From Faecalibacterium langellae (lineage in GTDB: Bacteria; Bacillota; Clostridia; Oscillospirales; Ruminococcaceae), in the NCBI RefSeq assembly GCF_002549775.1, contig NZ_NMTR01000019.1, positions 1-64,000 of the forward strand: 64,000 nucleotides of DNA, read 5' to 3'. Positions within the stretch are counted from its first letter, which is position 1; the number at the start of each line of letters is the position of its first letter. The notes beneath the pieces are model-generated. The model made no database searches. It was not told where the DNA came from and worked only from the letters and a program-made list of their open reading frames with translations. Shown here piece by piece: positions 8,488 through 17,133 of this stretch. The position numbers and the translations under genes are program-made.

Positions 8488-9432
8488 ATGCTGACCATCA
8501 CACTGCTGGGCACGGCGGCCACCATGCCGCTGCCGGACCGGGCCCTTTCGGCCGCCTTTGCGGCCTGCGGCGGCCACGGCCTGCTGCTGGACTGCGGCGA
8601 GGGCACGCAGGCGGCGGCGCACAAAGCAGGCGTCAACCTGATGCGCGCGGACGCCATCTGCCTGACCCACTACCACGGCGACCATATCTTCGGCCTGCCG
8701 GGCCTTTTGCAGACGCTGGGTGCCCAGGGCCGCACGCGGCCGCTGGCCCTGTTGGGGCCGGAGGGCCTGCCGGACATCTGGGCGGCTGTGCGCGCATTGA
8801 CCGGCCCGCTGCCCTATGCAGTCAGGCCGCAGGTGCTGCAGCCGGGAAAGGCACTGGCGCTGGACGCCATCGGGACCGGAGAAGGCTGGCCTGCCGGGGC
8901 ACGGCTCGTGCCCTTTGCCACGAAGCACCGGGTAAAGAGCATCGGCTACCGGCTGGAGCTGCCCCGGGCGGGCAAGTTCTCGCCGGAGCGTGCCCGGGCG
9001 CTGGGGGTACCGGTGCCGCAGTGGAAGCTGCTGCAAAAAGGCCAGACCGTCACGGTGGAGGACCGCACGATCCAGCCCGCCGAGGTGCTTGGCCCGCCGC
9101 GCCGGGGATTGAGTTTCGTCTTTTCCGGCGACACGGCACCCTGCCAAGGGCTGATGCAGGCAGCGCAGGACGCCGATCTGCTGGTGTGTGACGCTACCTA
9201 CGCCCTGCCGGAGCAGGAAGCGCAGGCAAAGCAGTGGGGCCACAGCACCTTCGGGCAGAGCGCGGCGCTTGCTGCACAGGCGGGGGCAAAACGGCTCTGG
9301 CTCACCCACTATTCACCCATGATCACCGACCCGGAGGAATACGCCGCCGAGGCGCAGAGCATTTTCCCGACGGCGGAGTGCGGCTTTGACGGCAAGTGCA
9401 TCACCCTGCAGTACGAGGAGGTGCAGCCATGA
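8488..9432 (+). CDS. rnz: ribonuclease Z (tRNA 3'-endonuclease), metallo-beta-lactamase fold
   Basis: Removes 3' trailers from tRNA precursors. At 314 residues it has the usual short RNase Z (ElaC) length. The Zn-binding signature THYHGDHIFGLPG is at ~residues 57-69. Further metal/active-site blocks are FATKHRVKSIGYRL, FVFSGDT and LWLTHYSP. Start ATG 8488 has an AGGGAGA SD 8 nt upstream. Its stop overlaps the cca start by 4 nt (ATGA), so the two tRNA 3'-end enzymes are translationally coupled: rnz trims the 3' end that cca then completes with CCA. Confidence 0.9.
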   Translation: MLTITLLGTAATMPLPDRALSAAFAACGGHGLLLDCGEGTQAAAHKAGVNLMRADAICLTHYHGDHIFGLPGLLQTLGAQGRTRPLALLGPEGLPDIWAAVRALTGPLPYAVRPQVLQPGKALALDAIGTGEGWPAGARLVPFATKHRVKSIGYRLELPRAGKFSPERARALGVPVPQWKLLQKGQTVTVEDRTIQPAEVLGPPRRGLSFVFSGDTAPCQGLMQAAQDADLLVCDATYALPEQEAQAKQWGHSTFGQSAALAAQAGAKRLWLTHYSPMITDPEEYAAEAQSIFPTAECGFDGKCITLQYEEVQP

Positions 9433-10676
9433 CCATTTCCATGGATCCGGGCGCGGCGGCGCTGCTGGACGCGCTGCACACAGCGGGCTATGCGGCCTAC
9501 GCGGTGGGCGGCTGCGTGCGGGACAGTCTGCTGGGCCTTGTGCCCCACGACTGGGACCTGTGCACCAGCGCCCTGCCCCAGCAGGTGATCGGATTGTTCG
9601 GGGCGCAGCAGTGCATCCCCACCGGCCTGCAGCACGGCACCGTGACCGTGAAGCAGGGCGGTGCCCTTTACGAGATCACCACCTTCCGCACCGAGGGCAG
9701 CTACAGCGACGGCCGCCACCCGGACGAAGTACACTTTGTGCCGGACGTGCGGGAGGACCTTGCCCGGCGGGATTTCACCATCAACGCCATGGCCTACAAC
9801 GAAAAAGAGGGGCTCATCGACCCCTTCGGCGGGCAGGATGATTTGAAGAACGGCATCCTGCGGGCGGTGGGTGCACCGCACCAGCGGTTCACCGAGGACG
9901 CTTTGCGCATCCTGCGGCTGTACCGGTTTGCGGCGCGGTTCGGCTTTGCCCTCGACCCGGCCACGGCGCAGGCGGCGGAAGAATTGTGTGCGCACTTGGA
10001 CTGCGTTTCGGCAGAGCGCATTGAGGAAGAACTGGCAAAGCTGCTGGCCGCGCCCGCCCCGGCGGCATATCTCGATGAAAAAATACTCGATGTTATTCTG
10101 CCGGAGCTTGCGCCGGAAGCCTTGACTGCGGCAAAGCCGGTGGTGGACGCCTGCCCGGCAGGGGCGGACAACCTGCCCGTCCGGCTGGCGGCGCTATTGC
10201 TGAGTCTTGGCGAGGACGGCACCCGCCGCGCCCTCAAGCGCCTGCGCTGTTCCAACGCCTGCATTGAGGAGACGGCAGTGCTTGTGCGGGAGTATCGGGC
10301 AGGGGCACAGAGCCGTCGGGCAGCGCCAGCAGAGACCACTATACCCGACCTTACTATCTATACCCGCCACCTGCTGGGCCAATATGGCCTGAAGACCGTG
10401 CAGCGGCTGGCGGCGCTGGGGGCGGCCATGCAGCCGAAGCGGGCGGCGGATTTTGAACGGCTTTCCAAATTGGCCGAACGAATGGACGCCGACGGCGTGT
10501 GCTGCCGGGTTTCGCAATTGGCCGTGAACGGCCGCGACCTGATGGCGGCGGGCATCCCTGCCGGGCCGGGCCTGCGCCGGGTGCTGGAAGCGCTGCTGGA
10601 CAGCGTCATCCGGGAAGAATGCCCCAACGAGCGGGACGCCCTGCTGGCCCGGGCACAGCAAATTTCTGCGTCTTGA
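9429..10676 (+). CDS. cca: CCA tRNA nucleotidyltransferase
   Basis: Adds or repairs the 3'-CCA end of tRNAs. At 415 residues, the class II nucleotidyltransferase head shows YAVGGCVRDSLLG, the metal-binding HDWDLCTSA, and EDLARRDFTINAMAY. The RNA-binding neck block with FTEDALRILRLYRFAARFGF follows, then the helical body. The C-terminus resembles the CCA-adding HD-less type. Start ATG 9429 overlaps the rnz stop codon. The stop codon itself overlaps the -35 box of the next promoter. Confidence 0.92.
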   Translation: MTISMDPGAAALLDALHTAGYAAYAVGGCVRDSLLGLVPHDWDLCTSALPQQVIGLFGAQQCIPTGLQHGTVTVKQGGALYEITTFRTEGSYSDGRHPDEVHFVPDVREDLARRDFTINAMAYNEKEGLIDPFGGQDDLKNGILRAVGAPHQRFTEDALRILRLYRFAARFGFALDPATAQAAEELCAHLDCVSAERIEEELAKLLAAPAPAAYLDEKILDVILPELAPEALTAAKPVVDACPAGADNLPVRLAALLLSLGEDGTRRALKRLRCSNACIEETAVLVREYRAGAQSRRAAPAETTIPDLTIYTRHLLGQYGLKTVQRLAALGAAMQPKRAADFERLSKLAERMDADGVCCRVSQLAVNGRDLMAAGIPAGPGLRRVLEALLDSVIREECPNERDALLARAQQISAS

Positions 10677-10701
10677 CAAGCGGTTTTTCCAGAGTTACTA
10701 T
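10673..10701 (+). promoter_or_regulatory. promoter of mnmA
   Basis: Consensus TTGACA (10673-10678, overlapping the cca stop), a 17-bp spacer and TACTAT (10696-10701). A second -10-like TATACT follows at 10703. Confidence 0.75.
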
Positions 10702-10744
10702 TATACTACTATCTTAGTGTGTTGAATGCACCAAAGGAGAATTT

Positions 10745-11848
10745 ATGACCACACAGACCCCTGATTGCAAGCCCCGCGCCCTCATCGCCATGAGCGGCGG
10801 CGTGGACAGCTCGGTGGCGGCGTGGCTGATGCAGCAGGCGGGCTACGACTGCACCGGCATCACCATGCGGCTCACCCGCAACGAAACACTGGGCCAGTCC
10901 GGCTTTCACACCTGCTGTTCGGAGAAGGACATCGAGGACGCCGCCGAGGTGGCCTTTGCGCTGGATATCCCCTACGAAGTGCTGGATTTCACCGCCGACT
11001 TCCGGGAGCAGATCATTGAAAAGTTCGTCCGCGTCTACGAGACGGGCGGCACGCCCAACCCCTGCATCGACTGCAATAAATATATGAAGTTCCGCCACCT
11101 GCTGGACTGGGCCGAGGCCCACGGCATGGAGTACGTGGTCACCGGCCACTATGCCCGGGTGGAGCAGGACGAGGTCACCGGCCGCTTCCTGCTGAAAAAG
11201 GGTCTGGATGAGGGCAAGGACCAGAGCTATGTGCTCTACAACCTCACCCAGGAGCAGCTGGCCCACATCCGGCTGCCGTTGGGCGGCCTGCACAAGACCG
11301 AGGTGCGGGACATCGCCGAACAGCACAAGTTCGTCAACGCCCGCAAGCACGACAGCCAGGACATCTGCTTTGTGCCGGACGGCGACTACGCCCGCTTCAT
11401 GGAGGATTTTACCGGCAAGCACTACCCGGCTGGCGATTTTCTGGACGAAAGCGGCAGGGTGGTGGGCACCCACAGCGGTGCCGTGCGCTACACGCTGGGC
11501 CAGCGCAAGGGCCTTGGGCTGGCGCTGGGGGCCCCGGTGTACGTCTGCGGCAAGGACATGCAGGCAAACACGGTCACCGTGGGCCCGGAAGAAAACCTCT
11601 TTGACCGCATCGTGTATGCGGACGAAGCAAACTGGATCGCCATCCCGGAATTGACAGCCCCGCTGCGGGTCACGGCCCGCACCCGGTACCATCAGGCCGA
11701 ACAGGCCGCGACGGTTTACCCGGCACCGGACGGCTTCCGGCTGGAGTTCGACCAGCCCCAACGTGCGCCCACACCCGGGCAGGCTGTGGTGCTGTATCAG
11801 GGCGATGTGGTGCTGGGCGGCGGCACCATTACGAGAGTGGAAAAGTAA
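10745..11848 (+). CDS. mnmA: tRNA-specific 2-thiouridylase
   Basis: Thiolates U34 of tRNA-Lys/Glu/Gln (s2U) using ATP and a persulfide donor. At 367 residues it has the N-terminal PP-loop AMSGGVDSSVAAW and the catalytic Cys in GGTPNPCIDCN. The second Cys is in SQDICFVPDG, with HYARVE and the C-terminal beta-barrel domains beyond ~residue 210. SD AAAGGAG precedes ATG 10745. It is followed after 10 bp by tcdA, another anticodon-loop modification enzyme, so the pair forms a tRNA-modification operon. Confidence 0.94.
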   Translation: MTTQTPDCKPRALIAMSGGVDSSVAAWLMQQAGYDCTGITMRLTRNETLGQSGFHTCCSEKDIEDAAEVAFALDIPYEVLDFTADFREQIIEKFVRVYETGGTPNPCIDCNKYMKFRHLLDWAEAHGMEYVVTGHYARVEQDEVTGRFLLKKGLDEGKDQSYVLYNLTQEQLAHIRLPLGGLHKTEVRDIAEQHKFVNARKHDSQDICFVPDGDYARFMEDFTGKHYPAGDFLDESGRVVGTHSGAVRYTLGQRKGLGLALGAPVYVCGKDMQANTVTVGPEENLFDRIVYADEANWIAIPELTAPLRVTARTRYHQAEQAATVYPAPDGFRLEFDQPQRAPTPGQAVVLYQGDVVLGGGTITRVEK

Positions 11849-11858
11849 GGAGAACAAC

Positions 11859-12629
11859 ATGCAAAATCAGTATTCCCGCACGCAGCTGCTGCTGGGCGCG
11901 GAAGCCATGGAAAAACTGCACAATTCCCGCGTGGCGGTGTTCGGCATCGGCGGCGTGGGCGGCTACACCGTCGAAGCGCTGGCACGCAGCGGTGTGGGTG
12001 CGCTGGACCTCATCGACGACGACAAAGTCTGCCTGACCAACCTGAACCGCCAGATCATTGCCACCCACAAGACGGTGGGCAAGTTCAAGGTGGATGTGGC
12101 TGAGGAGCGCATCCACGAGATCGACCCGGACATCAAGGTGACTACCTACAAGACCTTCTTCACGCCGGAAACACAGGACAGCTTTGACTTTACCCAGTTC
12201 GACTACGTGGTGGACGCCATCGACACCGTTACCGGCAAGCTGGCCCTTGTGATGAAGTGCAAGGAAGCCGGTGTGCCCATCATCTGCGCCATGGGCGCGG
12301 GCAACAAGATGGACCCCACCCGCTTTGAGGTGACCGATATCTACAAGACCTCAGTCTGCCCGCTGGCAAAGGTGATGCGCACCGAGTGCCGCAAGCGTAA
12401 GATCAAGCACCTGAAGGTGGTCTACTCCAAGGAGCCTGCCATGACTCCCATCGAGGACGATTCCATCAGCTGCAAGTACCACTGCATTTGCCCGCCGGGC
12501 ACCCAGCGCAAGTGCACCCTGCGCCGCTCGGTGCCGGGCTCCAACGCCTTTGTGCCCTCGGTGGCGGGCCTGATCATTGGCGGCGAGGTGGTCAAGGACC
12601 TCGTGGGCTTTGTACCGATGAAAGGGTAA
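11859..12629 (+). CDS. tcdA: tRNA threonylcarbamoyladenosine dehydratase (ThiF/E1-like)
   Basis: Cyclises t6A37 of ANN-decoding tRNAs to ct6A by an E1-like adenylation. At 256 residues it has the nucleotide-binding loop VFGIGGVGGYTVEAL, then LIDDDKVCLTNLNRQ, DAIDTVTGKLALV and AMGAGNKMDPTR, plus conserved Cys residues in HCICPPGTQRKC. It is shorter at the C-terminus than E. coli TcdA, as in other Firmicutes. SD AAGGAG lies directly after the mnmA stop, so the two are cotranscribed. Confidence 0.9.
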   Translation: MQNQYSRTQLLLGAEAMEKLHNSRVAVFGIGGVGGYTVEALARSGVGALDLIDDDKVCLTNLNRQIIATHKTVGKFKVDVAEERIHEIDPDIKVTTYKTFFTPETQDSFDFTQFDYVVDAIDTVTGKLALVMKCKEAGVPIICAMGAGNKMDPTRFEVTDIYKTSVCPLAKVMRTECRKRKIKHLKVVYSKEPAMTPIEDDSISCKYHCICPPGTQRKCTLRRSVPGSNAFVPSVAGLIIGGEVVKDLVGFVPMKG

Positions 12630-12638
12630 AAAACGTAC

Positions 12639-12667
12639 TTGTGCATTTTTTAAAGACGTGCTAAAAT
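12639..12667 (+). promoter_or_regulatory. promoter of the GNAT-like gene
   Basis: TTGTGC (12639-12644), a 17-bp spacer and TAAAAT (12662-12667), 20 bp before the coding start. Confidence 0.6.
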
Positions 12668-12687
12668 AATAAAAAAGGAGATAAAGG

Positions 12688-13200
12688 ATGCGGCTTCAGT
12701 ATTTTGTAACCAAAGCGGATTCCGGGGAACAGGTTCTGATTGCAATGGAACCGGCTATGAAGAACGATTTGGAAGCAACGAAAAATGGCTGGCAGTCGGA
12801 CTGGACCAGCGACTTTATCTCTGACCCGCGGCTTGAAAAGTATGCAGCCAAAACAGAAGCTGGGGAGATCGTTGCACTGGGAGCCTACCGGGAAGATGAC
12901 CATGGCATTTCTGTTTTTATCGCAGACATTGAGGCACAGCCGGAGAGCAACCCGACGCTTACGAAAAAACGCCGTTATGCCGGTGTAGGCCGAATGATGA
13001 TCGCCTATGGCATCCAGCTTTCCATCGACAGCGGGCACGGTGGCGTGGTGACCTTTGCAGCAAAAACGGACGAACTGTACGAACATTATGTCAATGATTT
13101 TCATGCAGTGCCGATTTTTCAGCCATTTCCCGGCGGGCCGAAGCTGCTGATGCTGGCAGACGAGGGCGCACAGGAAATTTTTGGAGCCTATCTATTCTGA
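12688..13200 (+). CDS. GNAT-like acetyltransferase, substrate unknown
   Basis: 170 residues. The central RRYAGVGRMMIAYGIQLS resembles the acetyl-CoA pyrophosphate loop of GNAT motif A (R-x-x-G-x-G/A). It is followed by strand-helix GGVVTFAAKTDELYEHYV and AVPIF, like the motif B end of the fold. The N-terminal ~80 residues are less typical. SD AAAAAGGAG lies upstream of ATG 12688. The next gene begins 18 bp later, so they probably form a two-gene operon that ends at 13486-13511. The family assignment is by fold-like pattern only. Confidence 0.6.
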   Translation: MRLQYFVTKADSGEQVLIAMEPAMKNDLEATKNGWQSDWTSDFISDPRLEKYAAKTEAGEIVALGAYREDDHGISVFIADIEAQPESNPTLTKKRRYAGVGRMMIAYGIQLSIDSGHGGVVTFAAKTDELYEHYVNDFHAVPIFQPFPGGPKLLMLADEGAQEIFGAYLF

Positions 13201-13218
13201 ATGACAGGAGGGAGCACA

Positions 13219-13473
13219 ATGGCAGAACAGGAACTGCAGGTGGCACGGATGGACGAGGAGACCATGGAATATTTGAACGTTCTGTTTAGCGTGTGCAAGC
13301 GGTTCAATACGGATTATTACCACGCCGATCCGAAGCAGCGTGCATTTATGGATGCGGTTGCGACGCATGAGTATCAGCTGAAAAAGGCACATGAAAAAGG
13401 CCTGCAGCGTTCGGCAGTGCCTCCCTTTATGGGAATCGTTCGAAGCGAGCGCAGCAACAATATGCCTGCATAA
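13219..13473 (+). CDS. small conserved-looking protein, unknown
   Basis: 84 residues, soluble and charged, with no signal peptide or TM helix. I chose ATG 13219 (MAEQELQVAR) because AGGAGGG lies 7 nt upstream; the in-frame ATG at 13201 has no SD of its own. Helix-rich composition with NVLFSVCKRFNTDYYHADPKQRAFMDAV. Not recognised. It follows the GNAT-like gene closely and precedes a strong terminator, so it is probably its partner in the same transcript. Confidence 0.6.
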   Translation: MAEQELQVARMDEETMEYLNVLFSVCKRFNTDYYHADPKQRAFMDAVATHEYQLKKAHEKGLQRSAVPPFMGIVRSERSNNMPA

Positions 13474-13485
13474 ATAAGGACAGAA

Positions 13486-13511
13486 AGGCCCGCGGACGGC
13501 GGGCCTTTTTT
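13486..13511 (+). terminator. intrinsic terminator
   Basis: Stem GGCCCGC / GCGGGCC with loop GGAC-like and T6, just after the small gene. Confidence 0.9.
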
Positions 13512-13523
13512 ACGCCCTAAATA

Positions 13524-13613
13524 AATTTGCAACTAATTTGCATTTTGGTATTGCAATTGGAGAGAATATCGTGTATAATCATCCCTGTTCGAAAATGCAA
13601 ATTGATTGCAATT
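13524..13613 (+). promoter_or_regulatory. promoter with five TTGCA-type operator repeats
   Basis: TTGCAA (13551-13556), a 17-bp spacer and consensus TATAAT (13574-13579). Around it: AATTTGCA at 13524 and again 11 bp later at 13535, TATTGCAATT over the -35 box, the inverted copy ATGCAAATT at 13595-13603, and ATTGCAATT at 13605-13613. The arrangement looks like repressor sites bracketing the promoter of the permease gene. Confidence 0.6.
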
Positions 13614-13653
13614 TATTGAAATGAAGCGACAAACAGTCGTTTTTGGAGCGTAT

Positions 13654-14541
13654 ATGGAACTGTTTCTGGATGTTCTGGGCGAATCGCTGGTGGATACCGC
13701 CAAGATGCTGCCCTTCCTCTTTCTGGCTTATCTGCTGATCGAATACATCGAGACCCGCCACGGTGAGCGCATTGAAGCGCTGCTGGCGGGCGGCGGGCGC
13801 TGGGGTGCTGTGCCGGGTGCGGTGCTGGGCTGTGTGCCGCAGTGCGGCTTCTCGGCCATCGCGTCCAACTTCTACTCCTCCCGGGTCATCACGCTGGGTA
13901 CCCTGATGGCGGTCTACCTTGCTACCAGCGACGAGGCCATCCCGCTGCTGGTGTCTATGCCGGCCTACTGGGACAAGTTGGTGCTGCTGATGGTCATCAA
14001 GGTGGTGTACGCCATTGCGGTGGGCTTTGTGCTGGATTTCGTCCTGCGGGGCGTGCTGCCCAAAAGTCTGCGCGGCGGCTACACCGGCCACGCCGACGAA
14101 GTGGACTGCCACGAGGAGCACAGCGACGAGGAAGGCAAGCCTGCTCCCATCTGGAAGGCCGCCCTGCGCCACACGCTGGAAATTTTCGTGTTCATCTTTG
14201 CGTTCAGCCTGGTGTTCGGCCTGATCGTCGAGGGCGTGGGCGAGGATGTGTTCGCCGATCTGCTGGGCCGCATGGGCTTTTTCCAGCCGGTGGTGGCCGC
14301 GCTGGTGGGCCTGATCCCCAACTGTGCCGCCAGCGTGCTGCTGACCCAGCTGTATGTGGAAGGTGCTCTGCGCTTTTCCAGTCTGGTGGCAGGCCTGTGC
14401 ACCGGCGCAGGCGTGGGTCTGGCGGTGCTGTGGCGCACGAACCCTTCCTGGAAGCAGAACCTGTTCATCACCGGCCTGACCTGGGGTGCGGGCGCGTTCC
14501 TCGGCGTGGCGATGCAGATCGTTGTGGCAGTGGCAGCCTGA
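13654..14541 (+). CDS. putative metal (manganese-type) exporter permease, ArsP_2-like
   Basis: 295 residues, about eight to ten TM segments, in the family often named 'putative manganese transporter' (PF11449-like, related to COG0701 permeases). There are two inverted-topology halves with matching signatures: GCVPQCGFSAIASNFYSS (~residues 60-80) and GLIPNCAASVLLTQLYVEG (~220-240). A His/Asp/Glu/Cys-rich cytoplasmic loop (DEVDCHEEHSDEEG) between them suits metal binding. Start ATG 13654 has GGAG 6 nt upstream; an earlier in-frame ATG at 13621 has no SD. The upstream operator array suggests metal-responsive control. The ion is inferred. Confidence 0.7.
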   Translation: MELFLDVLGESLVDTAKMLPFLFLAYLLIEYIETRHGERIEALLAGGGRWGAVPGAVLGCVPQCGFSAIASNFYSSRVITLGTLMAVYLATSDEAIPLLVSMPAYWDKLVLLMVIKVVYAIAVGFVLDFVLRGVLPKSLRGGYTGHADEVDCHEEHSDEEGKPAPIWKAALRHTLEIFVFIFAFSLVFGLIVEGVGEDVFADLLGRMGFFQPVVAALVGLIPNCAASVLLTQLYVEGALRFSSLVAGLCTGAGVGLAVLWRTNPSWKQNLFITGLTWGAGAFLGVAMQIVVAVAA

Positions 14542-14914
14542 CGATTGGAAGAACCGCCGCTTACGGGTTGCGGCTCCCAGCATCCGCTTCGTGCCTTGAG
14601 CGGCACTCGCGTCTTGCTGGCCGCTGCCCCAACAGCTCCTCCCTGTACCCGCCGCAGGCGGCGGTCGTCGCCGTTGCACTCTGGGCATATTCAGCGGAAA
14701 TAATATTTTTATTCTTGCAAAAATAGAGCAGACTGCGGTCTGCTCTGTTTTTGCGTTTTCACACGAAAGGGCCGCAGCGGAAAGCGGCTTCATGGTCCCA
14801 AACAAGGCTGTTGCATAAAATTCTGTGCAATGGCCTTATTTTTATGTCCAAATGCACCCCAATTTTTAAAAAGTATGGTATACTGGTACAAAACCAGTTC
14901 CATAGGAGAAAAGA
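14542..14914. other. intergenic region with terminator and palindromes
   Basis: No gene is seen. The first ~150 bp hold GC-rich imperfect inverted repeats of unknown meaning. A terminator hairpin AGAGCAGAC/GTCTGCTCT plus T5 lies at 14725-14752. Near 14876-14884 an extended -10 (TATGGTATACT) is likely the promoter of the HAD gene; I see no good -35 at 17 bp. Confidence 0.5.
14725..14752 (+). terminator. intrinsic terminator
   Basis: AGAGCAGAC (14725-14733) / GTCTGCTCT (14738-14746) followed by a T-rich run. Confidence 0.85.
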
Positions 14915-15814
14915 ATGCAATACAAGATTCTGGCAAGCGATTATGACAACACGCTGGTGCCTTTTGGCGAGGGCAAGCCGCGGCAGAAGGTGGTAAAGGC
15001 CGTGAAAAAGCTGCAGGCGGCAGGCGGCAAGTTCGTGCTGAGCACCGGCCGCGCCTTCCCCAGCGTGAACCTCAAGGGCCAGCTGGGCGGCATCCGGTTC
15101 GACTACGCCATCACCTGCAACGGTGCCTGCGTGGTGGACCGCGAGGGCCGCATCGTGGCCGAGCACCCGCTCACCGCCGAGGAGATGTACGCGCTGGTGG
15201 ATTTCTGCGAGGACTACAACTACCCGCTGCAGTTCAACTTCCGCGATGCCTGCTATGCCTACTGCGAGTACGAATACCTGCATGAGGGCTACCGGCAGAT
15301 GAACAGCACCGGGCTGGACTGTGTGGACGGCGAAGACCAGGACCGCCACCTCATCGACATGCCCCACGCGGCCTTTGCGGCCATCCCGCCGGAGCGGGTG
15401 GCGGACTTCAACGCAAAATACGGCCACTTGGGCCTGCACTGGATGATGGTGGGTGCGCAGAACGCCGACGGCTACTGTTACTACGACATCGTGCGCGGCG
15501 GCATGGACAAGGGCGTGGGCCTTGCCGACCTGTGCGAGCAGCTGGGCCTGACCCTGGCTGAAGCCGTGGCGGCGGGTGACTCCGCCAACGACATCGGGAT
15601 GCTGAAGGCCGCCGGGCTCAGTGTCTGCATGGCCAACGGCACCGAGGACGCCAAGGCTGCTGCCGACCGCATCATCGGCGATGTGCGGGAGGACGGCCTG
15701 GCAGACCTCATCGAGGAGCTCTGGTTCGGCGGCCCCAAGGCGGTGCCCTCCGGCCGCGACCTGGGCTTGGCCTGGGGCAAGATCGAAAGCGCAGGCAGCG
15801 GCAATGAGTTTTGA
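14915..15814 (+). CDS. HAD superfamily phosphatase, Cof type (IIB)
   Basis: 299 residues. HAD motif I is ASDYDNTLVP (nucleophile Asp at ~9), motif II is LSTGRAF, motif III includes the Lys in GMDKGVGL, and motif IV is GDSANDIGML. The C2B cap lies between about residues 80 and 200. The family dephosphorylates sugar phosphates, FMN/PLP-like or other small phosphates; the substrate cannot be told. The N-terminal DYDNT replaces the more usual DLDGT. Its end overlaps the glycosylase start by 11 nt, implying coupled translation. Confidence 0.85.
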   Translation: MQYKILASDYDNTLVPFGEGKPRQKVVKAVKKLQAAGGKFVLSTGRAFPSVNLKGQLGGIRFDYAITCNGACVVDREGRIVAEHPLTAEEMYALVDFCEDYNYPLQFNFRDACYAYCEYEYLHEGYRQMNSTGLDCVDGEDQDRHLIDMPHAAFAAIPPERVADFNAKYGHLGLHWMMVGAQNADGYCYYDIVRGGMDKGVGLADLCEQLGLTLAEAVAAGDSANDIGMLKAAGLSVCMANGTEDAKAAADRIIGDVREDGLADLIEELWFGGPKAVPSGRDLGLAWGKIESAGSGNEF

Positions 15815-16292
15815 GCCGGTGTACAACGCCCACAGCCGGGCACTGATCCTGGGCACCTGGCCCAGCCCCAAAAGCCGGGAGATGGCCTTTTACTACGGCC
15901 ACCCGCAGAACCGCTTCTGGCCTATGCTGGCGGCGCTGACCGGCGAGCCGGTGCCCGTCCGGGAAGACATTGAAGCGAAAAAGCTGATCATCCTGCGCCA
16001 CGGGCTGGCGCTCTGGGATACGCTGGAAAGCTGCACCATCACCGGCGCTTCGGATGCTTCCATCAAGGACGTGGTGCCCAACGACATCGCGGCCCTGCTG
16101 GCAAAAGCCCCCATCGAAGCGGTGTTCTGCAACGGGGCCACGGCATACCGCATCTATACAAAGTATCTGCAGCCGGTGTCCGGCATCGCTGCCATTAAAC
16201 TGCCCAGCACCAGCCCCGCCAACGCGGCCTGCCGCCCGGAAAAGCTGCGGGAAGTCTGGGCCGAAGCGCTGGGGCCGTGGATTTCCAAATGA
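15804..16292 (+). CDS. DNA-deoxyinosine glycosylase, uracil-DNA glycosylase superfamily
   Basis: 162 residues, the size of hypoxanthine/mug-type glycosylases, which excise deaminated bases. The family signature near the N-terminus reads ALILGTWPSPKSREMAF with YYGHPQNRFW close behind. The C-terminal KLPSTSPANA corresponds to the DNA-intercalation block. ATG 15804 lies inside the end of the HAD gene. There is no strong separate SD, consistent with coupling to the upstream gene. Confidence 0.8.
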   Translation: MSFEPVYNAHSRALILGTWPSPKSREMAFYYGHPQNRFWPMLAALTGEPVPVREDIEAKKLIILRHGLALWDTLESCTITGASDASIKDVVPNDIAALLAKAPIEAVFCNGATAYRIYTKYLQPVSGIAAIKLPSTSPANAACRPEKLREVWAEALGPWISK

Positions 16293-16330
16293 TTGCGAAG
16301 CTGTAAATTATCCGTGAAGCCCTTGCGTTT

Positions 16331-16359
16331 TTGGCAAAGGGCGGTATTATGGATAGCAT
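16331..16359 (+). promoter_or_regulatory. promoter of the envelope operon
   Basis: TTGGCA (16331-16336), a 17-bp spacer and TAGCAT (16354-16359), 32 bp before xpaC. A CCCTTGC/GCAAAGGG hairpin overlaps the -35 region and may end the upstream transcript. Confidence 0.5.
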
Positions 16360-16391
16360 AAGGGGTATCTTCCCCGGATAAGGAGAAAAAC

Positions 16392-17021
16392 ATGAGCAAG
16401 ACGATCCGCACCCGGAAGCCAAGCGTCCTGCCGTTCTACGCGATGGCGCTGGTCTTTCTGGTATTGTGCGCGGTGCTGCCGGTGTATAAGCTGTGGGCGC
16501 TGCTGGTGGCGCTGGGCGGGGCCCTGGTGGCCTTTGGCGCGGCGCAGAAGGTCTGCCCGCCCCGGGTGGTGGAGCACGAGGTGCCCTTCCACACCGGTGT
16601 GGAGGATGTGGACCAGATGCTGGCCGACATGCAAAAGCAGCTGGACACCCTGCACGCGCTGAACGAAGCTTTGCCGGAGCCGCAGCTGTCCGCTGCCATG
16701 ACCCGCATGGAAAAGGCGGGCCGCTCCATCGTGGAAGCGGTGGAAGCAAACCCCGAAAAGGCAAAGCAGGTGCGCCGGTTCGCAAACTACTACCTGCCGG
16801 ACGCGGTGAATGTGCTGCAGCAGTACGCCAAGCTGGCAAAGCAGGGGGTGCGCGGTGAGAACGCCGCCGCCATCCGCGCCGAGGTGGAGCACAACGCGGC
16901 CTCCATCGCCACGGCGTTTGAAAACCAGCTGGATGCCCTGTATGCCGCCGAGAGCATGGACCTTTCTGCCGACATCACCGTGCTGCAGAACATGCTCAAA
17001 GGGCAGGGACTGAGTAAATGA
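16392..17021 (+). CDS. XpaC-like membrane protein (5-bromo-4-chloroindolyl phosphate hydrolysis family)
   Basis: 209 residues with two N-terminal TM helices (~15-30 and ~34-50) followed by a long helical cytoplasmic domain with EDVDQMLADMQKQLDTLHALNEAL. This is the arrangement of Bacillus XpaC/YceG-neighbour proteins. The biochemical role is unknown; the family name comes from an old phosphatase-stain phenotype. SD AAGGAG precedes ATG 16392. It is followed by TelA, the usual XpaC partner, after a 110-bp repeat-bearing spacer. Confidence 0.8.
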   Translation: MSKTIRTRKPSVLPFYAMALVFLVLCAVLPVYKLWALLVALGGALVAFGAAQKVCPPRVVEHEVPFHTGVEDVDQMLADMQKQLDTLHALNEALPEPQLSAAMTRMEKAGRSIVEAVEANPEKAKQVRRFANYYLPDAVNVLQQYAKLAKQGVRGENAAAIRAEVEHNAASIATAFENQLDALYAAESMDLSADITVLQNMLKGQGLSK

Positions 17022-17025
17022 GAAT

Positions 17026-17105
17026 GCGCCCTCTCAGGCCGCTTCGCGTCCAGCTCTCCCAGAGGGAGAGCCGAGAAAGGCCGCGGCGAGGGCGGGGACG
17101 CTAAC
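17026..17105 (+). repeat. palindromic intergenic repeat, diverged copy
   Basis: GCTCTCCCAGAGGGAGAGCC forms a hairpin inside a longer GCCCTCTC ... GAGGGCGG palindrome. It matches the two tandem units at 20681-20820 in the CTCTCCCA..GGGAGAGCC core, so it is a third member of that repeat family. Confidence 0.65.
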
Positions 17106-17133
17106 GACCGCATTGGAAAGGAAGGAATCACTT

